In this document: in pieces, positions 47,829 through 59,007 of the stretch
Layout: each line of letters starts with the position of its first letter
Position numbering within the stretch: position 1 is the stretch's first letter
Assembly: GCA_004297935.1 (NCBI GenBank)
Contig: SCRE01000005.1
Coordinates: 124,001 to 188,000 of the forward strand
DNA: 64,000 nt
Source: Microbacteriaceae bacterium
Lineage (GTDB): Bacteria; Actinomycetota; Actinomycetes; Actinomycetales; Microbacteriaceae
Direction: 5' to 3'
Made by a program: the position numbers and the translations under genes
The notes under the pieces: generated by a model
Told to the model about the DNA's origin: nothing
The model's database searches: none
The model's input: only the letters and a program-made list of their open reading frames with translations

Positions 47829-48055
47829 CGTTCAGCGGCCGCCAATTCGTAGCCGGCTTCCTCGACCGCGGCGCGAACGGCATCGTCATCGAGCGGTGCG
47901 GCGCTGCTGACCGAGACGCGCGAGCTGTTGCCGGGCTTGAGGTCGACCGAGACGGATGTGACGCCGTCCAGCGCGGACAGCTCCTCGGTCACGCTCGCCA
48001 CACAGTGCGCGCAGGTCATGCCGTCGACGAAATAGTCGTGAGCGACCGCACTCAC
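47825..48055 (-). CDS. copZ: heavy-metal-associated (copper chaperone) protein
   Basis: [35 protein letters not shown] start. Confidence 0.9.
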   Translation of the reverse strand: MSAVAHDYFVDGMTCAHCVASVTEELSALDGVTSVSVDLKPGNSSRVSVSSAAPLDDDAVRAAVEEAGYELAAAER

Positions 48056-48333
48056 GAGCGCACCAGCCGGGCGATCGCCGCGGATGCTTCGCGCACCTTT
48101 TCCTCCGCGACCGCACCCCCCTGCGCGCTCGCTTCGGCGACGCAGTGACTGAGGTGATCCTCCAGCAGCGACAGCGCAACGCTCTGCAGGGCGCTGGTCG
48201 CGGCCGAGACCTGGGTGAGGACGTCGATGCAATACGTGTCTTCCTCGATCATGCGGGCGATGCCGCGAACCTGACCCTCTGCCCGCCGCAGGCGTTTCAA
48301 CAGATCGTCCTTGTGTGCAACATAACCAATCAC
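48052..48333 (-). CDS. csoR: CsoR-family copper-sensing repressor
   Basis: LLKRLRRAEGQVRGIARMIEEDTYCIDVLTQVSAATSALQSVALSLLEDHLSHCV. Confidence 0.93.
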   Translation of the reverse strand: MIGYVAHKDDLLKRLRRAEGQVRGIARMIEEDTYCIDVLTQVSAATSALQSVALSLLEDHLSHCVAEASAQGGAVAEEKVREASAAIARLVRS

Positions 48334-48349
48334 GGCAACTCCCTCATGG

Positions 48350-48389
48350 ATACCCTCGATAGGTATAGCATATACCCCCATCGGGTATT
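48350..48389. promoter_or_regulatory. two tandem CsoR-like operators
   Basis: ATACC-CTCGATA-GGTAT and TATACCCCCATCGGGTATT upstream of csoR. Confidence 0.6.
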
Positions 48390-48648
48390 GCGTCTCGTTC
48401 GATCGTTGCTGTCTGTTCCGTGCCAAACGCCTCCACGACGGCGGATCGCCTCGAGGTCGTGGTCGGCTTCCGTCTGTGCGAACACAGCGGCCCGGATGTG
48501 GAACGTCCGCAACGCGCTGACCACGCGCCCGGTTGCCGCGGCCTCTTCGATCTGCAAGAATTACTATCCGAACGGTCGGTAAATACCGCGGCAGCCGAGT
48601 CCGCGATCAATTCGGGGCGTTTGACGGACGATGCGGTCGGGAGCGAGC

Positions 48649-49847
<1,199 letters not shown>

Positions 49848-49851
<4 letters not shown>

Positions 49852-50618
49852 GCGTGCTCGAGGTCGAGCGTGGTGAGCGCGCGGTGATCGCGCGACTCAA
49901 CCGGCCCGAGGTGCGCAACGCGATCAACCAGGAGCTCGTCGATGCGCTGCACGTGCTGTGCGCCGAGCTCGAGGCGGCCCCGCGCATTCTGATCATCACC
50001 GGGTCTCACGGTGTGTTCGCCTCCGGGGCCGACATCGCCGAACTGTGTGAACGCCGGGCAGCGGATGCGCATGCCGCAATCAATGCGACCGTCTTCGAGC
50101 GGGTCGCTGCGTTGCCGCTTCCGGTGATCGCCGCGATCGACGGCTACGCGCTCGGCGGCGGGGCAGAGCTGGCGTATGCGGCCGATCTGCGCATCGGATC
50201 ACCGACCATGAAGATCGGGAACCCGGAGACCGGGCTCGGCATCATTGCGGCGGCCGGAGCGACCTGGCGGTTGAAGGAACTGGTCGGGGAGCCCCTCGCG
50301 CTGGAAATGCTGCTCACGGGCCGGATCCTTGACGCACATGAAGCGCTCACCGCCCGCCTGGTCAGCGCGTTGCATCCGTCGAACGCGCTGCTGGACGCCG
50401 CGCTCGCGCTTGCCGAGCGAATCGACGCCAATGACGCGCTCGCGACCCGCTACACGAAAGAGGTGTTCCGAGCCGCGCGCTCGCAGCATCCGCTGATCGA
50501 CGCGCAGGCGCAGGCCGTGCTGTTCGAATCCGAGGAGAAGGTGCGGCGGATGACCGAGTTCTTGGAACGCAGGCGCACGCGCGCTGCGCGCAGCGACGAT
50601 CAGGAGGATCAGCGATGA
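49848..50618 (+). CDS. enoyl-CoA hydratase/isomerase
   Basis: ARLNRPEVRNAINQELVDAL, GVFASGADIAEL, IAAIDGYALGGGAELAYAADLRI. Confidence 0.93.
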
Positions 50619-51535
50619 GCGGCGCTGCGCATGCCGACGGTTCGCACCCCGCGACGGAGTCCGTCCTCAGTGGGTTCCCGGTCGGCGTGCTCGGCGGCGG
50701 GCGCATGGGCGCGGGCATAGCGCACGCGTTTCTGCTGGCCGGCGCATCCGTCGTGGTCGTCGAGCGCAACGCCGTCGAAGCGGATGCCGCGCGCGGCCGC
50801 ATCGAGCACGCTGTCGACGTGAGCATCGAGCGCGATGCGACCGCCGAGCGTGGCGGCACGAGCCTGGGCCGCGGCGCGCTGCTGGCGCAGCTTGACGTCG
50901 GCACCGCCGTCGAGCGGTTCGCGGACCGGCGACTCGTCATCGAGGCCGTGCCGGAGGATCGCGCACTGAAGGCCGACGCCCTGCGTCGCGTCGAGGCCGC
51001 CCTGATGGCGGATGCCGCGCTCGCGACGAACACGTCGTCGATCTCGATCGACACGCTGGCGGCGTCACTCGAGCTTCCGCAACGGTTCGTCGGGTTGCAT
51101 TTCTTCAATCCGGTTCCGGCGTCCAGCCTGGTCGAGATCGTCGCCGGGTCGGCAACCACGCCCGCGCTCGTGTCGGATGCGCAGGACTGGGTGACGGCGC
51201 TCGGGAAGACGCCTGTCACCGTACGGGACTCGCCCGGATTCGCCTCGTCGCGCTTGGGGCTCGCGCTCGGCTTGGAGGCGATCCGCATGCTCGAGGACGG
51301 TGTGGCATCGGCAGAGGACATCGATGCGGCCATGGTGCTCGGCTACAAGCATCCGATCGGGCCACTGCGGCTGACCGACATCGTCGGGCTGGACGTCCGA
51401 CTCGGCATCGCCGAGTATCTGCACGGCGAGCTCGGCGATCGGTTCGAGCCCCCCGCGTTGCTCCGCGCGCTTGTCGCGAACGGCAAGCTCGGACGCAAGA
51501 CCGGTGAGGGCTTCTACCGCTGGGATGCGCCGTGA
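50615..51535 (+). CDS. 3-hydroxyacyl-CoA dehydrogenase, PaaH-like
   Basis: VGVLGGGRMGAGIAHAFLLAGASVVVVER, LHFFNPVPASSLVEIV. Confidence 0.93.
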   Translation: MSGAAHADGSHPATESVLSGFPVGVLGGGRMGAGIAHAFLLAGASVVVVERNAVEADAARGRIEHAVDVSIERDATAERGGTSLGRGALLAQLDVGTAVERFADRRLVIEAVPEDRALKADALRRVEAALMADAALATNTSSISIDTLAASLELPQRFVGLHFFNPVPASSLVEIVAGSATTPALVSDAQDWVTALGKTPVTVRDSPGFASSRLGLALGLEAIRMLEDGVASAEDIDAAMVLGYKHPIGPLRLTDIVGLDVRLGIAEYLHGELGDRFEPPALLRALVANGKLGRKTGEGFYRWDAP

Positions 51536-51545
51536 CCCGTTTCGC

Positions 51546-51662
51546 TGGTCGAGTAGCGAGCGCCAGCGAGCGTATCGAGACCCGAATCGAGACCCCCAAT
51601 AGGTCGACTCATGAGGTCTCGATACGCCGGCTCGCTTCGCTCGCAGGCCACTCGACCACCGG
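51546..51662. repeat. palindromic repeat family A, copy 6 (paaH-paaZ intergenic)
   Basis: ctggtcgagtagcgagcgccagcgagcgtatcgagacc ... ggtctcgatacgccggctcgcttcgctcgcaggccactcgaccacc. Confidence 0.9.
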
Positions 51663-51689
51663 AGTTTGCAACGAACGAAAGGTGCAACC

Positions 51690-53786
51690 GTGATCGACAT
51701 CCTGCCCAGCTATGTGGGGGGCGCCTGGTCGACAACGGCCACCACGGCCGGCGCGACCGACGTGCTCGACGCATCCACGGGTGAGGCTGTGACGCGGGTC
51801 AGCACGCGCGGCCTTGACCTCGGTGCGGCGCTCGACTACGCGCGCACGGTCGGTCAGGCCTCGCTCGGCGCCCTGACGTTCCATCAGCGCGCCGTGCTGC
51901 TCAAGCAAATGGCACAGGTGCTGACCGAGCACAAGGCCGACCTGTACGCACTCTCCATTCGTACGGGTGCCACGAAGTCGGACTCCTGGGTCGACATCGA
52001 CGGCGGCATCGGCGTGCTGTTCACCTACTCGTCGAAGGGCCGCCGGGAACTGCCGAACGCTCAGGTCTACCTCGACGGCCCGGTCGAGTCGCTGTCGAAA
52101 GACGGCTCATTCCTCGGCCGGCATATCTACACCAGGCTGTCCGGAGTCGCCGTGCAGATCAATGCGTTCAATTTTCCGGTCTGGGGCGCGCTCGAGAAAT
52201 TCGCACCGGCCTTCCTCGCCGGCGTGCCGTCTCTGATCAAGCCCGCGACGCCGAGCGGTTACCTCGCCGAAGCGTTCGTACGCATCCTCGTCGACTCCGC
52301 GCTGCTGCCCGACGGCGCACTCCAGTTGGTCTCCGGTGCCGTGCCGACCCTGTTCGACGAGCTGCGGCTGGGCGACCTCATCTCATTCACCGGGTCCGCA
52401 TCCACCGCCGAACGGCTGCGCGCCCACGACGCGATCCAGACCGGCGGCGTGCGGTTCACCAGCGAGACCGACTCGATCAACGCGTCGGTGCTCGGGGTGG
52501 ATGCCGTGGAGGGCACGCCCGAATTCGACGCGTTCGTGAGACAACTCGTCACCGAGATGACGGTGAAGGCCGGCCAGAAGTGCACGGCGATCCGGCGGGC
52601 CATCGTGCCGCGGGCATCCGTCAAGCCGGTCATCGACGCCGTCGCATTGCGGATCGCCGACCGCGTCGTCGTCGGCGACCCGCGCGAGGAGGGCGTGACC
52701 ATGGGGCCGCTGGTGTCGCTCGCGCAGCGCGAGGAGGTGCGGCGCCGGGTCGGGGAACTGATCGCGGGCGGCGGCCAGGTGGTCGTTGGCGCGGTGGAGC
52801 TTGGAGGATCGCGCAGCGATCCCGCGACCCCAGCGCCGAGCGAGCCTATGAGCGAGGGCACTCTTCCCGACGAAACAGTGAGCGTAGGTGCCTTCGTCGA
52901 CCCGCTCCTGCTCTACTTCGCGGACGGCACTGCCCCCGCCGTGCACCAAATCGAAGCGTTCGGACCGGTCTCCAGTGTGATCGCGTACGACTCGACCGCG
53001 GAGGCCGTCGACCTCGTCGCCCGCGGCGGCGGCTCGCTGGTGACGAGCATCGCCACACGCGATCCGCGGATCGCGACCGAGCTGATGAGCGGCATCGCCG
53101 CGTACAACGGGCGTGTGCTGATGCTCGACCGGGATGACGCCGGCACGTCGACCGGGCATGGCTCACCGGTGCCGCATCTCGTGCACGGTGGCCCGGGGCG
53201 GGCCGGTGGCGGGGAGGAGCTCGGCGGCATCCGCGCGGTGTTGCATTACATGCAGCGCACGGCGATCCAGGGCACACCCGAGTTGCTCACGGCGATCACC
53301 GGGGTGTGGCATGCGGGGGCGAGCGTGCGGGCGGATGGTCCGCATCCGTTCCGCAAATCGCTCGGTGACCTGCGGCTCGGCGACCAGGTCGTCTCCGAGC
53401 CGCGCACCGTGAGCCTGGCGGACATCGAGCACTTCGCGCAGTTCACCGGTGACAGGTTCTATGCGCACATGGACGAGGAGGCCGCGGCGGCGAATCCGTT
53501 CTTCCCCGGCCGGGTCGCGCACGGCTACCTGCTCGTCTCGTTCGCGGCCGGACTGTTCGTCGACCCCGCACCGGGGCCGGTGCTGGCGAATTACGGGCTG
53601 GAGAATCTGCGGTTCGTGACGCCGGTGTCGCCGGGGGACAGCATCCGGGTGGCGTTGACCGCGAAGCAGATCACGCCGCGCGAGACGGATGACTATGGTG
53701 AGGTTCGCTGGGATGCGGTGCTGACCAACCAGAACGACGAGACCGTCGCGACCTACGACGTGCTCACCCTCGTGGCGAAGGAGTAG
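51690..53786 (+). CDS. paaZ: bifunctional aldehyde dehydrogenase / MaoC-like hydratase
   Basis: ALDH: LIKPATPSGYLAEAFVRIL, MTVKAGQKCTAIRRA; MaoC: FTGDRFYAHMDEEAAAANPFFPGRVAHGYL. Confidence 0.93.
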   Translation: MIDILPSYVGGAWSTTATTAGATDVLDASTGEAVTRVSTRGLDLGAALDYARTVGQASLGALTFHQRAVLLKQMAQVLTEHKADLYALSIRTGATKSDSWVDIDGGIGVLFTYSSKGRRELPNAQVYLDGPVESLSKDGSFLGRHIYTRLSGVAVQINAFNFPVWGALEKFAPAFLAGVPSLIKPATPSGYLAEAFVRILVDSALLPDGALQLVSGAVPTLFDELRLGDLISFTGSASTAERLRAHDAIQTGGVRFTSETDSINASVLGVDAVEGTPEFDAFVRQLVTEMTVKAGQKCTAIRRAIVPRASVKPVIDAVALRIADRVVVGDPREEGVTMGPLVSLAQREEVRRRVGELIAGGGQVVVGAVELGGSRSDPATPAPSEPMSEGTLPDETVSVGAFVDPLLLYFADGTAPAVHQIEAFGPVSSVIAYDSTAEAVDLVARGGGSLVTSIATRDPRIATELMSGIAAYNGRVLMLDRDDAGTSTGHGSPVPHLVHGGPGRAGGGEELGGIRAVLHYMQRTAIQGTPELLTAITGVWHAGASVRADGPHPFRKSLGDLRLGDQVVSEPRTVSLADIEHFAQFTGDRFYAHMDEEAAAANPFFPGRVAHGYLLVSFAAGLFVDPAPGPVLANYGLENLRFVTPVSPGDSIRVALTAKQITPRETDDYGEVRWDAVLTNQNDETVATYDVLTLVAKE
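52806..52822. repeat. short perfect palindrome GGATCGC-gca-GCGATCC inside a paaZ insertion
   Basis: Direct reading; lies in a P/S/E-rich loop GGSRSDPATPAPSEPMSEGTLPDETVS. Confidence 0.7.
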
Positions 53787-53902
53787 GCGGAGGGTCCACG
53801 CCAACGTTCGACCTCGGCAAGCCGAAGGTTCCCGTCGATCGCGCGATCGCTCCAGCCGCAGGGCTCGAGGGCGAGGGACCGCCGCGCGCTGGGCCGGACT
53901 TT

Positions 53903-53967
53903 ACACGCAAGGCCGGAGCGGCAGCCGGTTGCCAGTCCAGGCTGTCGCGAGAACTCCGGTTTGGCGT
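53903..53967. repeat. palindromic repeat family B, copy 3
   Basis: cacgcaaggccggag .. ggcagccggttgcc .. ctccggtttggcgtg, same core as copy 1. Confidence 0.8.
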
Positions 53968-54023
53968 GAGCGGCAGTGACCGCGCGGGAGTCGCCTCGCG
54001 CCGCGACCCGGCGCGGCGCACCG

Positions 54024-54902
54024 TCATGGCCGCGGATTGCGCGCGATGAAGTCGTCGGCGATCTCGTCGAACGTCGACCAGCGGATGCCGTCATGCCCGT
54101 TGATGTGCTCGATCAACCGTTCCAGCATGAGCAGCACCTGCGGTCGCCCCGACACATCCGGGTGGATGGTCATCGGGAAGATCGCGTCGTCCATCTCGCG
54201 ATAGACCCAGTCGAACTGGTCTCGCCAGGTCTGCTCGAGCTCGCGCGGACTGACGAAGCCGTGACTGTTCGGGCTGGCCTTGATGAACATCATCGGCGGA
54301 AGGTCGTCCAGATACCAGTTCGCGGGAATCTCGACGAGGCTGGTCTCCTCGCCGCGAACCAGAGGCCTCATCCAGGTTTCGGCCGGCTGCGAGTAGTCGA
54401 TGTTCGTCCAGCTGTCGCCGACGCGCGTGTAATACGGAGTGAAGTCGTTGTGCATGAGCGAGTGGTCGTACTTGATTCCGCGCTCGATCAGCAACTCTGA
54501 GGTGACAGGGGAGAATTCCCACCATGGGGCGACGCAGCCGGTCGGCCGCGAGCCCGTCGTCTGCTCGATCAGTTCGATCGAGCGATCCAGCACAGCGCTC
54601 TCCTGCTCCCGCGTCATCGCGATCGGGTTCTCGTGCGAGTAGCCGTGCACTCCGATTTCGTGCCCTGCATCGACGATCATGCGCGTCTGGTCGGGGAACG
54701 TCTCGATCGAGTGGCCGGGCAGGAACCAGGTCGTGCGCAGGTTGTAGCGCTCGAACAGTTTGAGGAGGCGCGGCGTCCCGACTTCTCCGGCGAACATGCC
54801 GCGGGAGATGTCATCGGGCGATTTCTCGCCGCCGTACGAGCCCAGCCAGCCCGCGACGGCGTCCACGTCGACGCCGAAGGCGACACGAATATTCTTTGCC
54901 AT
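54024..54902 (-). CDS. NodB-fold polysaccharide deacetylase-family / PuuE-like amidohydrolase
   Basis: [54 protein letters not shown]. Confidence 0.88.
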   Translation of the reverse strand: MAKNIRVAFGVDVDAVAGWLGSYGGEKSPDDISRGMFAGEVGTPRLLKLFERYNLRTTWFLPGHSIETFPDQTRMIVDAGHEIGVHGYSHENPIAMTREQESAVLDRSIELIEQTTGSRPTGCVAPWWEFSPVTSELLIERGIKYDHSLMHNDFTPYYTRVGDSWTNIDYSQPAETWMRPLVRGEETSLVEIPANWYLDDLPPMMFIKASPNSHGFVSPRELEQTWRDQFDWVYREMDDAIFPMTIHPDVSGRPQVLLMLERLIEHINGHDGIRWSTFDEIADDFIARNPRP

Positions 54903-54988
54903 TTCCGATCTTTCCTTTCACTCTTTCGGATACGAAGAATTCGACCAGTCCGCGGATCGTGCGGAACGCCGGCCGCTCTTGCGCGTCG

Positions 54989-56011
54989 CTAGCGCCCGCC
55001 GTACCGCCGGCGCAACTCCGATCGGACCAGTGCCGGGTCGCCGAGGCTCCCCAGGAGGGCGAGCAACAGCATCCGCGCCTGCGAGGATCGCAACGTGCCG
55101 ATCGGGATGGCGCCGGCGGCGACCAGGTCGACACCTCCGCCCGATCCGTATAGCGGTGCCACCGGGCCGGAGGCGACCCGTGTGGACAGCACGACGACGA
55201 CGCCTCGTGTGGTCAGTTGCGCGACCTCGCGACAGAAGTCCGGGTTCGCGTTGCCGGCACCGGTCGCCTCCAGCACGATGCCGGTGGCGCCGCTGGCGAC
55301 AACCGCATGCAGCGCCTCTGTGCCGGCACCGGGATAGACCGGGACGATGTCGACGGCCACGCCGGTCAGATCGATGGTGTCGAGTGCGATCGGTGCCGCT
55401 CGTCTCGGTACGGCATCGACGATGACGGAGCCGTCGCGCACCCGGCCGATCGGTCCGGCTGAAGTCGATGCGAAAGCCCCCGGCGCGATGGTGTGGGTCT
55501 TGCGGGTGCCGGAGGCGGCAAAGATGAGCCCGTCGAAGACGATCACCGCACCCAGCCCGCGTGCGTCCTCGCACGCTGCCACGGCGATCGCGTCGGCAAG
55601 GTTGCGCGGGCCATCCGAATCGGCGGCGTCCGCAGATCGTTGGGCGCCGGTGAAGACCACCGGACGCGGGTCGGTGTGGACGAGGTCGGCGAGGAACGCC
55701 GTCTCCTCCATCGTGTCGGTTCCATGGGTCACGACCACGCCGGCGACGGCATCGTCGGCCAGGCCCGCGCGAATTCGGTGGGCGATCTCCAGCATGTCCC
55801 TGGGGTGGAGCAGAAAGCTGAGAACTTTGAGGACGTCCTGCACGTCGACGTCGACTGGCTGGGCGTGGATCGCGTCGTGCGACGAGCGCGGGCGCACCGC
55901 GGAAACGCGCGACAAGAGCTCCTCGGCGCCATCCGTCGCTACCAGGCCACCCTGTTCGCCTCGACGCGACGAAATCGTGCCGCCGGTGGAAAGTACAAGT
56001 ATTTTCGAAAT
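54989..56011 (-). CDS. type I/II asparaginase-family protein; start codon unclear (ATT?)
   Basis: KILVLSTGGTISSRRGEQGG, VVTHGTDTMEETAFLADLV, LEATGAGNANPDF. Confidence 0.88.
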   Translation of the reverse strand: MSKILVLSTGGTISSRRGEQGGLVATDGAEELLSRVSAVRPRSSHDAIHAQPVDVDVQDVLKVLSFLLHPRDMLEIAHRIRAGLADDAVAGVVVTHGTDTMEETAFLADLVHTDPRPVVFTGAQRSADAADSDGPRNLADAIAVAACEDARGLGAVIVFDGLIFAASGTRKTHTIAPGAFASTSAGPIGRVRDGSVIVDAVPRRAAPIALDTIDLTGVAVDIVPVYPGAGTEALHAVVASGATGIVLEATGAGNANPDFCREVAQLTTRGVVVVLSTRVASGPVAPLYGSGGGVDLVAAGAIPIGTLRSSQARMLLLALLGSLGDPALVRSELRRRYGGR

Positions 56012-56118
56012 CTGCCCAAACCTCCGAAATCTGTGCTGACCTCCGCTGGATGTCAGATCGCTGCCGCGACCTCGAGCACACCCTCGTACCGTCCGTTCGC
56101 CCCACGCTATCAGTAACC

Positions 56119-56128
56119 CAATCGTTTG
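56119..56128. promoter_or_regulatory. candidate LacI operator core CAATCGTTTG next to TATAAT
   Basis: Same 10-mer occurs at 57412..57421; TATAAT at 56131..56136. Confidence 0.5.
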
Positions 56129-56245
56129 CCTATAATACGGCGTGGGGAGTGCAAGCGGGTGTCCCGCCCGGATATGATTACCGCGTCTCCGTTCGGGCAT
56201 CGGAGACAGTGCTTGTCCGCCTCGCGGATACGGTGCTTTGTCTCG

Positions 56246-57289
56246 ATGAGTGAGGTTGCCGTGAGTCCTGCGAAGAGCCGCCCGGTCACGTTGCGGATGA
56301 TGGCGGAGATCCTCGGCCTGCACGTTTCGACGGTGTCCCGCGTGCTGAACACTCCCGGGCCCGATGTCGAACGTTGGGCGGCGCCCGAGACGGTCGAACG
56401 CGTGCAGAACCTGGCCCGTGAGCTGAACTACCATCCGAACCCGCACGCGGCCAGCCTGCGCACCGCGCGATCGTCGCTGGTCGGCGTCATCGTGCCGCGG
56501 CTGCAAGACTTCGTGCTGGCAACGATCTACGAGGGCATCGAGGAAGCCGCCATCGAGAACGGGTTCTCGACCTTCGTCACCAACTCTCTCGACTCGCCGG
56601 AGAATCAACGCGTTCGCACTCGGATGATGCTGGCGCGACGCGTCGACGGGATGATCTTCGGCGACGCTCATCTCGGTGAGACCTTTCTGGACGAGCTGGC
56701 CGAGGAAGAAGTCCCGTTCGTGCTGGTCAGTCGCGGCGACCCGAAGCACACCTCGGTCACCTGTGACGACTATCTCGGCGGACGTCTCGTCGGTGAGCAC
56801 CTGCTCGCGATGGGCCGTAGAGATATTGCGATCCTCGGCGGCCCCCCGTTCGCCGTCACCTTCCAGAACCGGACGAAGGGCGCGATCGACGTCTTTCGCG
56901 AAGCGGGGATCGTCATTCCGGAGCATCGCATCGTGTACGGGGACATCAACGCGGTCGGCGGCCGTCAGGGCACCGAGGCGACTTTGGCCGCGGGCGGCGT
57001 GCCTGACGCGATCTTCGCGACCAACGACTACTCGGCGATCGGTGCGCTCGGTGTGCTCCGGGACCACCGGCTCGCGGTTCCGACCGACGTCGCGCTGGTG
57101 GGATTCAATGACACGCCGCTCGCTGCCGAATTGTCCGTTTCGCTGACCACGGTGCGTTCGCCGATGCATGAGATGGGACGACGCGCGTTCGAACTCCTCC
57201 TGATGCGTCTGCGAGGCGAGCAGGTCGCATCCGAGACGTTGAAGCCCGAACTGGTCGTGCGTGATTCGACCGGGGTCACCACGCCCTGA
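56246..57289 (+). CDS. LacI-family regulator
   Basis: VTLRMMAEILGLHVSTVSRVLNTPG HTH and periplasmic-binding-like sensor domain. Confidence 0.93.
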   Translation: MSEVAVSPAKSRPVTLRMMAEILGLHVSTVSRVLNTPGPDVERWAAPETVERVQNLARELNYHPNPHAASLRTARSSLVGVIVPRLQDFVLATIYEGIEEAAIENGFSTFVTNSLDSPENQRVRTRMMLARRVDGMIFGDAHLGETFLDELAEEEVPFVLVSRGDPKHTSVTCDDYLGGRLVGEHLLAMGRRDIAILGGPPFAVTFQNRTKGAIDVFREAGIVIPEHRIVYGDINAVGGRQGTEATLAAGGVPDAIFATNDYSAIGALGVLRDHRLAVPTDVALVGFNDTPLAAELSVSLTTVRSPMHEMGRRAFELLLMRLRGEQVASETLKPELVVRDSTGVTTP

Positions 57290-57409
57290 TAGCCGGCAAC
57301 GCGCCGGCGTGGACGGCCCGTCGGAGCAACACTGCGGAGGTCGCGCCTGACGTCACGTATCGAACCGCCCGATTCCATTGACCGGCCGGTGCAGACGTGA
57401 GAGCATCGA

Positions 57410-57423
57410 GACAATCGTTTGTC
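57410..57423. promoter_or_regulatory. candidate LacI operator GACAA-TCGT-TTGTC
   Basis: Palindromic arms, upstream of dihydropyrimidinase gene. Confidence 0.5.
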
Positions 57424-57490
57424 GGGACCGACGGATGCGGCAGCGTGGCAGCATCCGCGAGCGCAACATCGAACCAAAGGGAATCGAGAA

Positions 57491-58873
57491 TTGACTTACG
57501 TGATGCTGACAGGGGGGCGTGTCGTCAACAGTGGCGGTCAAGTCGACGCCGATGTGCTGATCAAAGACGGGAAGATCGAGGCGATCGGCGATTTCACGGG
57601 CCTCGTCGTCGACGGCGCAGATCGCGTCGATTGCGGCGGCCGCCTGTTGCTGCCCGGCGGTGTCGATGTTCACACCCACATCGATTCGCCGATGATGGGT
57701 ACGACGACCGCGGACGATTTCGCGAGCGGAACCCGGGCTGCAGCCTGCGGTGGCACCACGACCGTGGTCGATTTCGCAATGCAGACCCCGGGCGACACGC
57801 TGCTCGGCTCTCTGGAGAACCACCACAAGAAGGCCGACGGCAAGGCCGTCATCGATTACGGCTTTCACATGTGCATCACCAACCTCTATGACGGCGCCAC
57901 CGATGAGTTCGCCGACATCATGAAGTCGGGTGTCACCAGCTTCAAGGTCTTCATGGCGTATCGAGGCACCCTCATGCTGCACGATGGGGAGCTCTTCGAC
58001 GTGCTCCGGCAGTCCAGCCGTGTCGGCGGGCAGGTGTGCATCCACGCGGAGAACGGAGACGTCATCGATCGGCTCGCGGCGGATCTTGTCGCGGCCGGGA
58101 AGACAGGCCCTGGATCCCACGAGATCTCGCGGCCGCCGTCGACCGAAGTCGAAGCGGTCGAGCGGGCGATCAAGATCTCGCGAATGGCGGATGCCCCCAT
58201 CTATTTCGTACACCTGTCCACGGAAGGCGCCGTCGAAGCCGTGGCGGCCGCGCAGTCGGCGGAGTGGGCGGTCGCCGGAGAAACGTGCACACACTATCTG
58301 ACACTGGATCGGTCGCTGTACGACCAGCCGGGATTCGAAGCCGCAAAGGTTGTGCTGACACCACCGCTGCGGTCGGAAGAGCACAGGGCCGCACTGTGGC
58401 GTGGGCTGCGTACCGGAACGTTGAGCGTGGTCAGCTCCGACCACTGCCCCTTCTGTCTCGCTGAGAAGAAGCGCCTGGGCGAGTCCGACTTCCGGCTGAT
58501 CCCCAACGGCGGCCCGGGCGTCGAGCACCGCCTGTCGGTGGTCTACGGCGAGGGTGTCGGCCAGAATCGGATCACCCTCGAGAAGTTCGTCGAGCTCACG
58601 TCCACGGCTCCCGCACGACAATTCGGGTTGTTCCCTCAGAAGGGTGCGATAGCGCCCGGCTCGGACGCCGACATCGTCGTCTTCGATCCGAAGGGGCGGA
58701 CCACGATCAGCGCCGAAACCCAGAACCAACGAATGGACTACACGCCGTACGAAGGATGGGACCTGCCCGGCGCGATCGCCGCCGTCTACTCGCGGGGGGA
58801 CCTGATCGCGGAGTATGGGAAGTATGTCGGCAAGTCCGGGCGGGGGCAGTTCCTCAAGCGCGCCACGCTCTGA
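57491..58873 (+). CDS. dihydropyrimidinase / hydantoinase
   Basis: TTG start; LLLPGGVDVHTHIDSPMMGTTTADDFASGTRAA, GVTSFKVFMAYRG (carbamylated Lys), SSDHCPF. Confidence 0.92.
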   Translation: MTYVMLTGGRVVNSGGQVDADVLIKDGKIEAIGDFTGLVVDGADRVDCGGRLLLPGGVDVHTHIDSPMMGTTTADDFASGTRAAACGGTTTVVDFAMQTPGDTLLGSLENHHKKADGKAVIDYGFHMCITNLYDGATDEFADIMKSGVTSFKVFMAYRGTLMLHDGELFDVLRQSSRVGGQVCIHAENGDVIDRLAADLVAAGKTGPGSHEISRPPSTEVEAVERAIKISRMADAPIYFVHLSTEGAVEAVAAAQSAEWAVAGETCTHYLTLDRSLYDQPGFEAAKVVLTPPLRSEEHRAALWRGLRTGTLSVVSSDHCPFCLAEKKRLGESDFRLIPNGGPGVEHRLSVVYGEGVGQNRITLEKFVELTSTAPARQFGLFPQKGAIAPGSDADIVVFDPKGRTTISAETQNQRMDYTPYEGWDLPGAIAAVYSRGDLIAEYGKYVGKSGRGQFLKRATL

Positions 58874-59007
58874 CAGGAGCGAGAAGTCTCCGCTCGGGAG
58901 GCCGCCTCGGACGAGGCGATGTTTCAGCTCATGCTCGGCCGGAGCAGTTCGGCAGGACGGCGTGACGCTATGCGACCTGTCCTGCCCTGGATGCGGAGAG
59001 TTTTGAG

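Noticed and set aside
56014-57169. N-terminal extension of the asparaginase ORF
   Set aside because: Overlaps the LacI gene antisense; extension has no homology-like features, so the real start must be near 56011.
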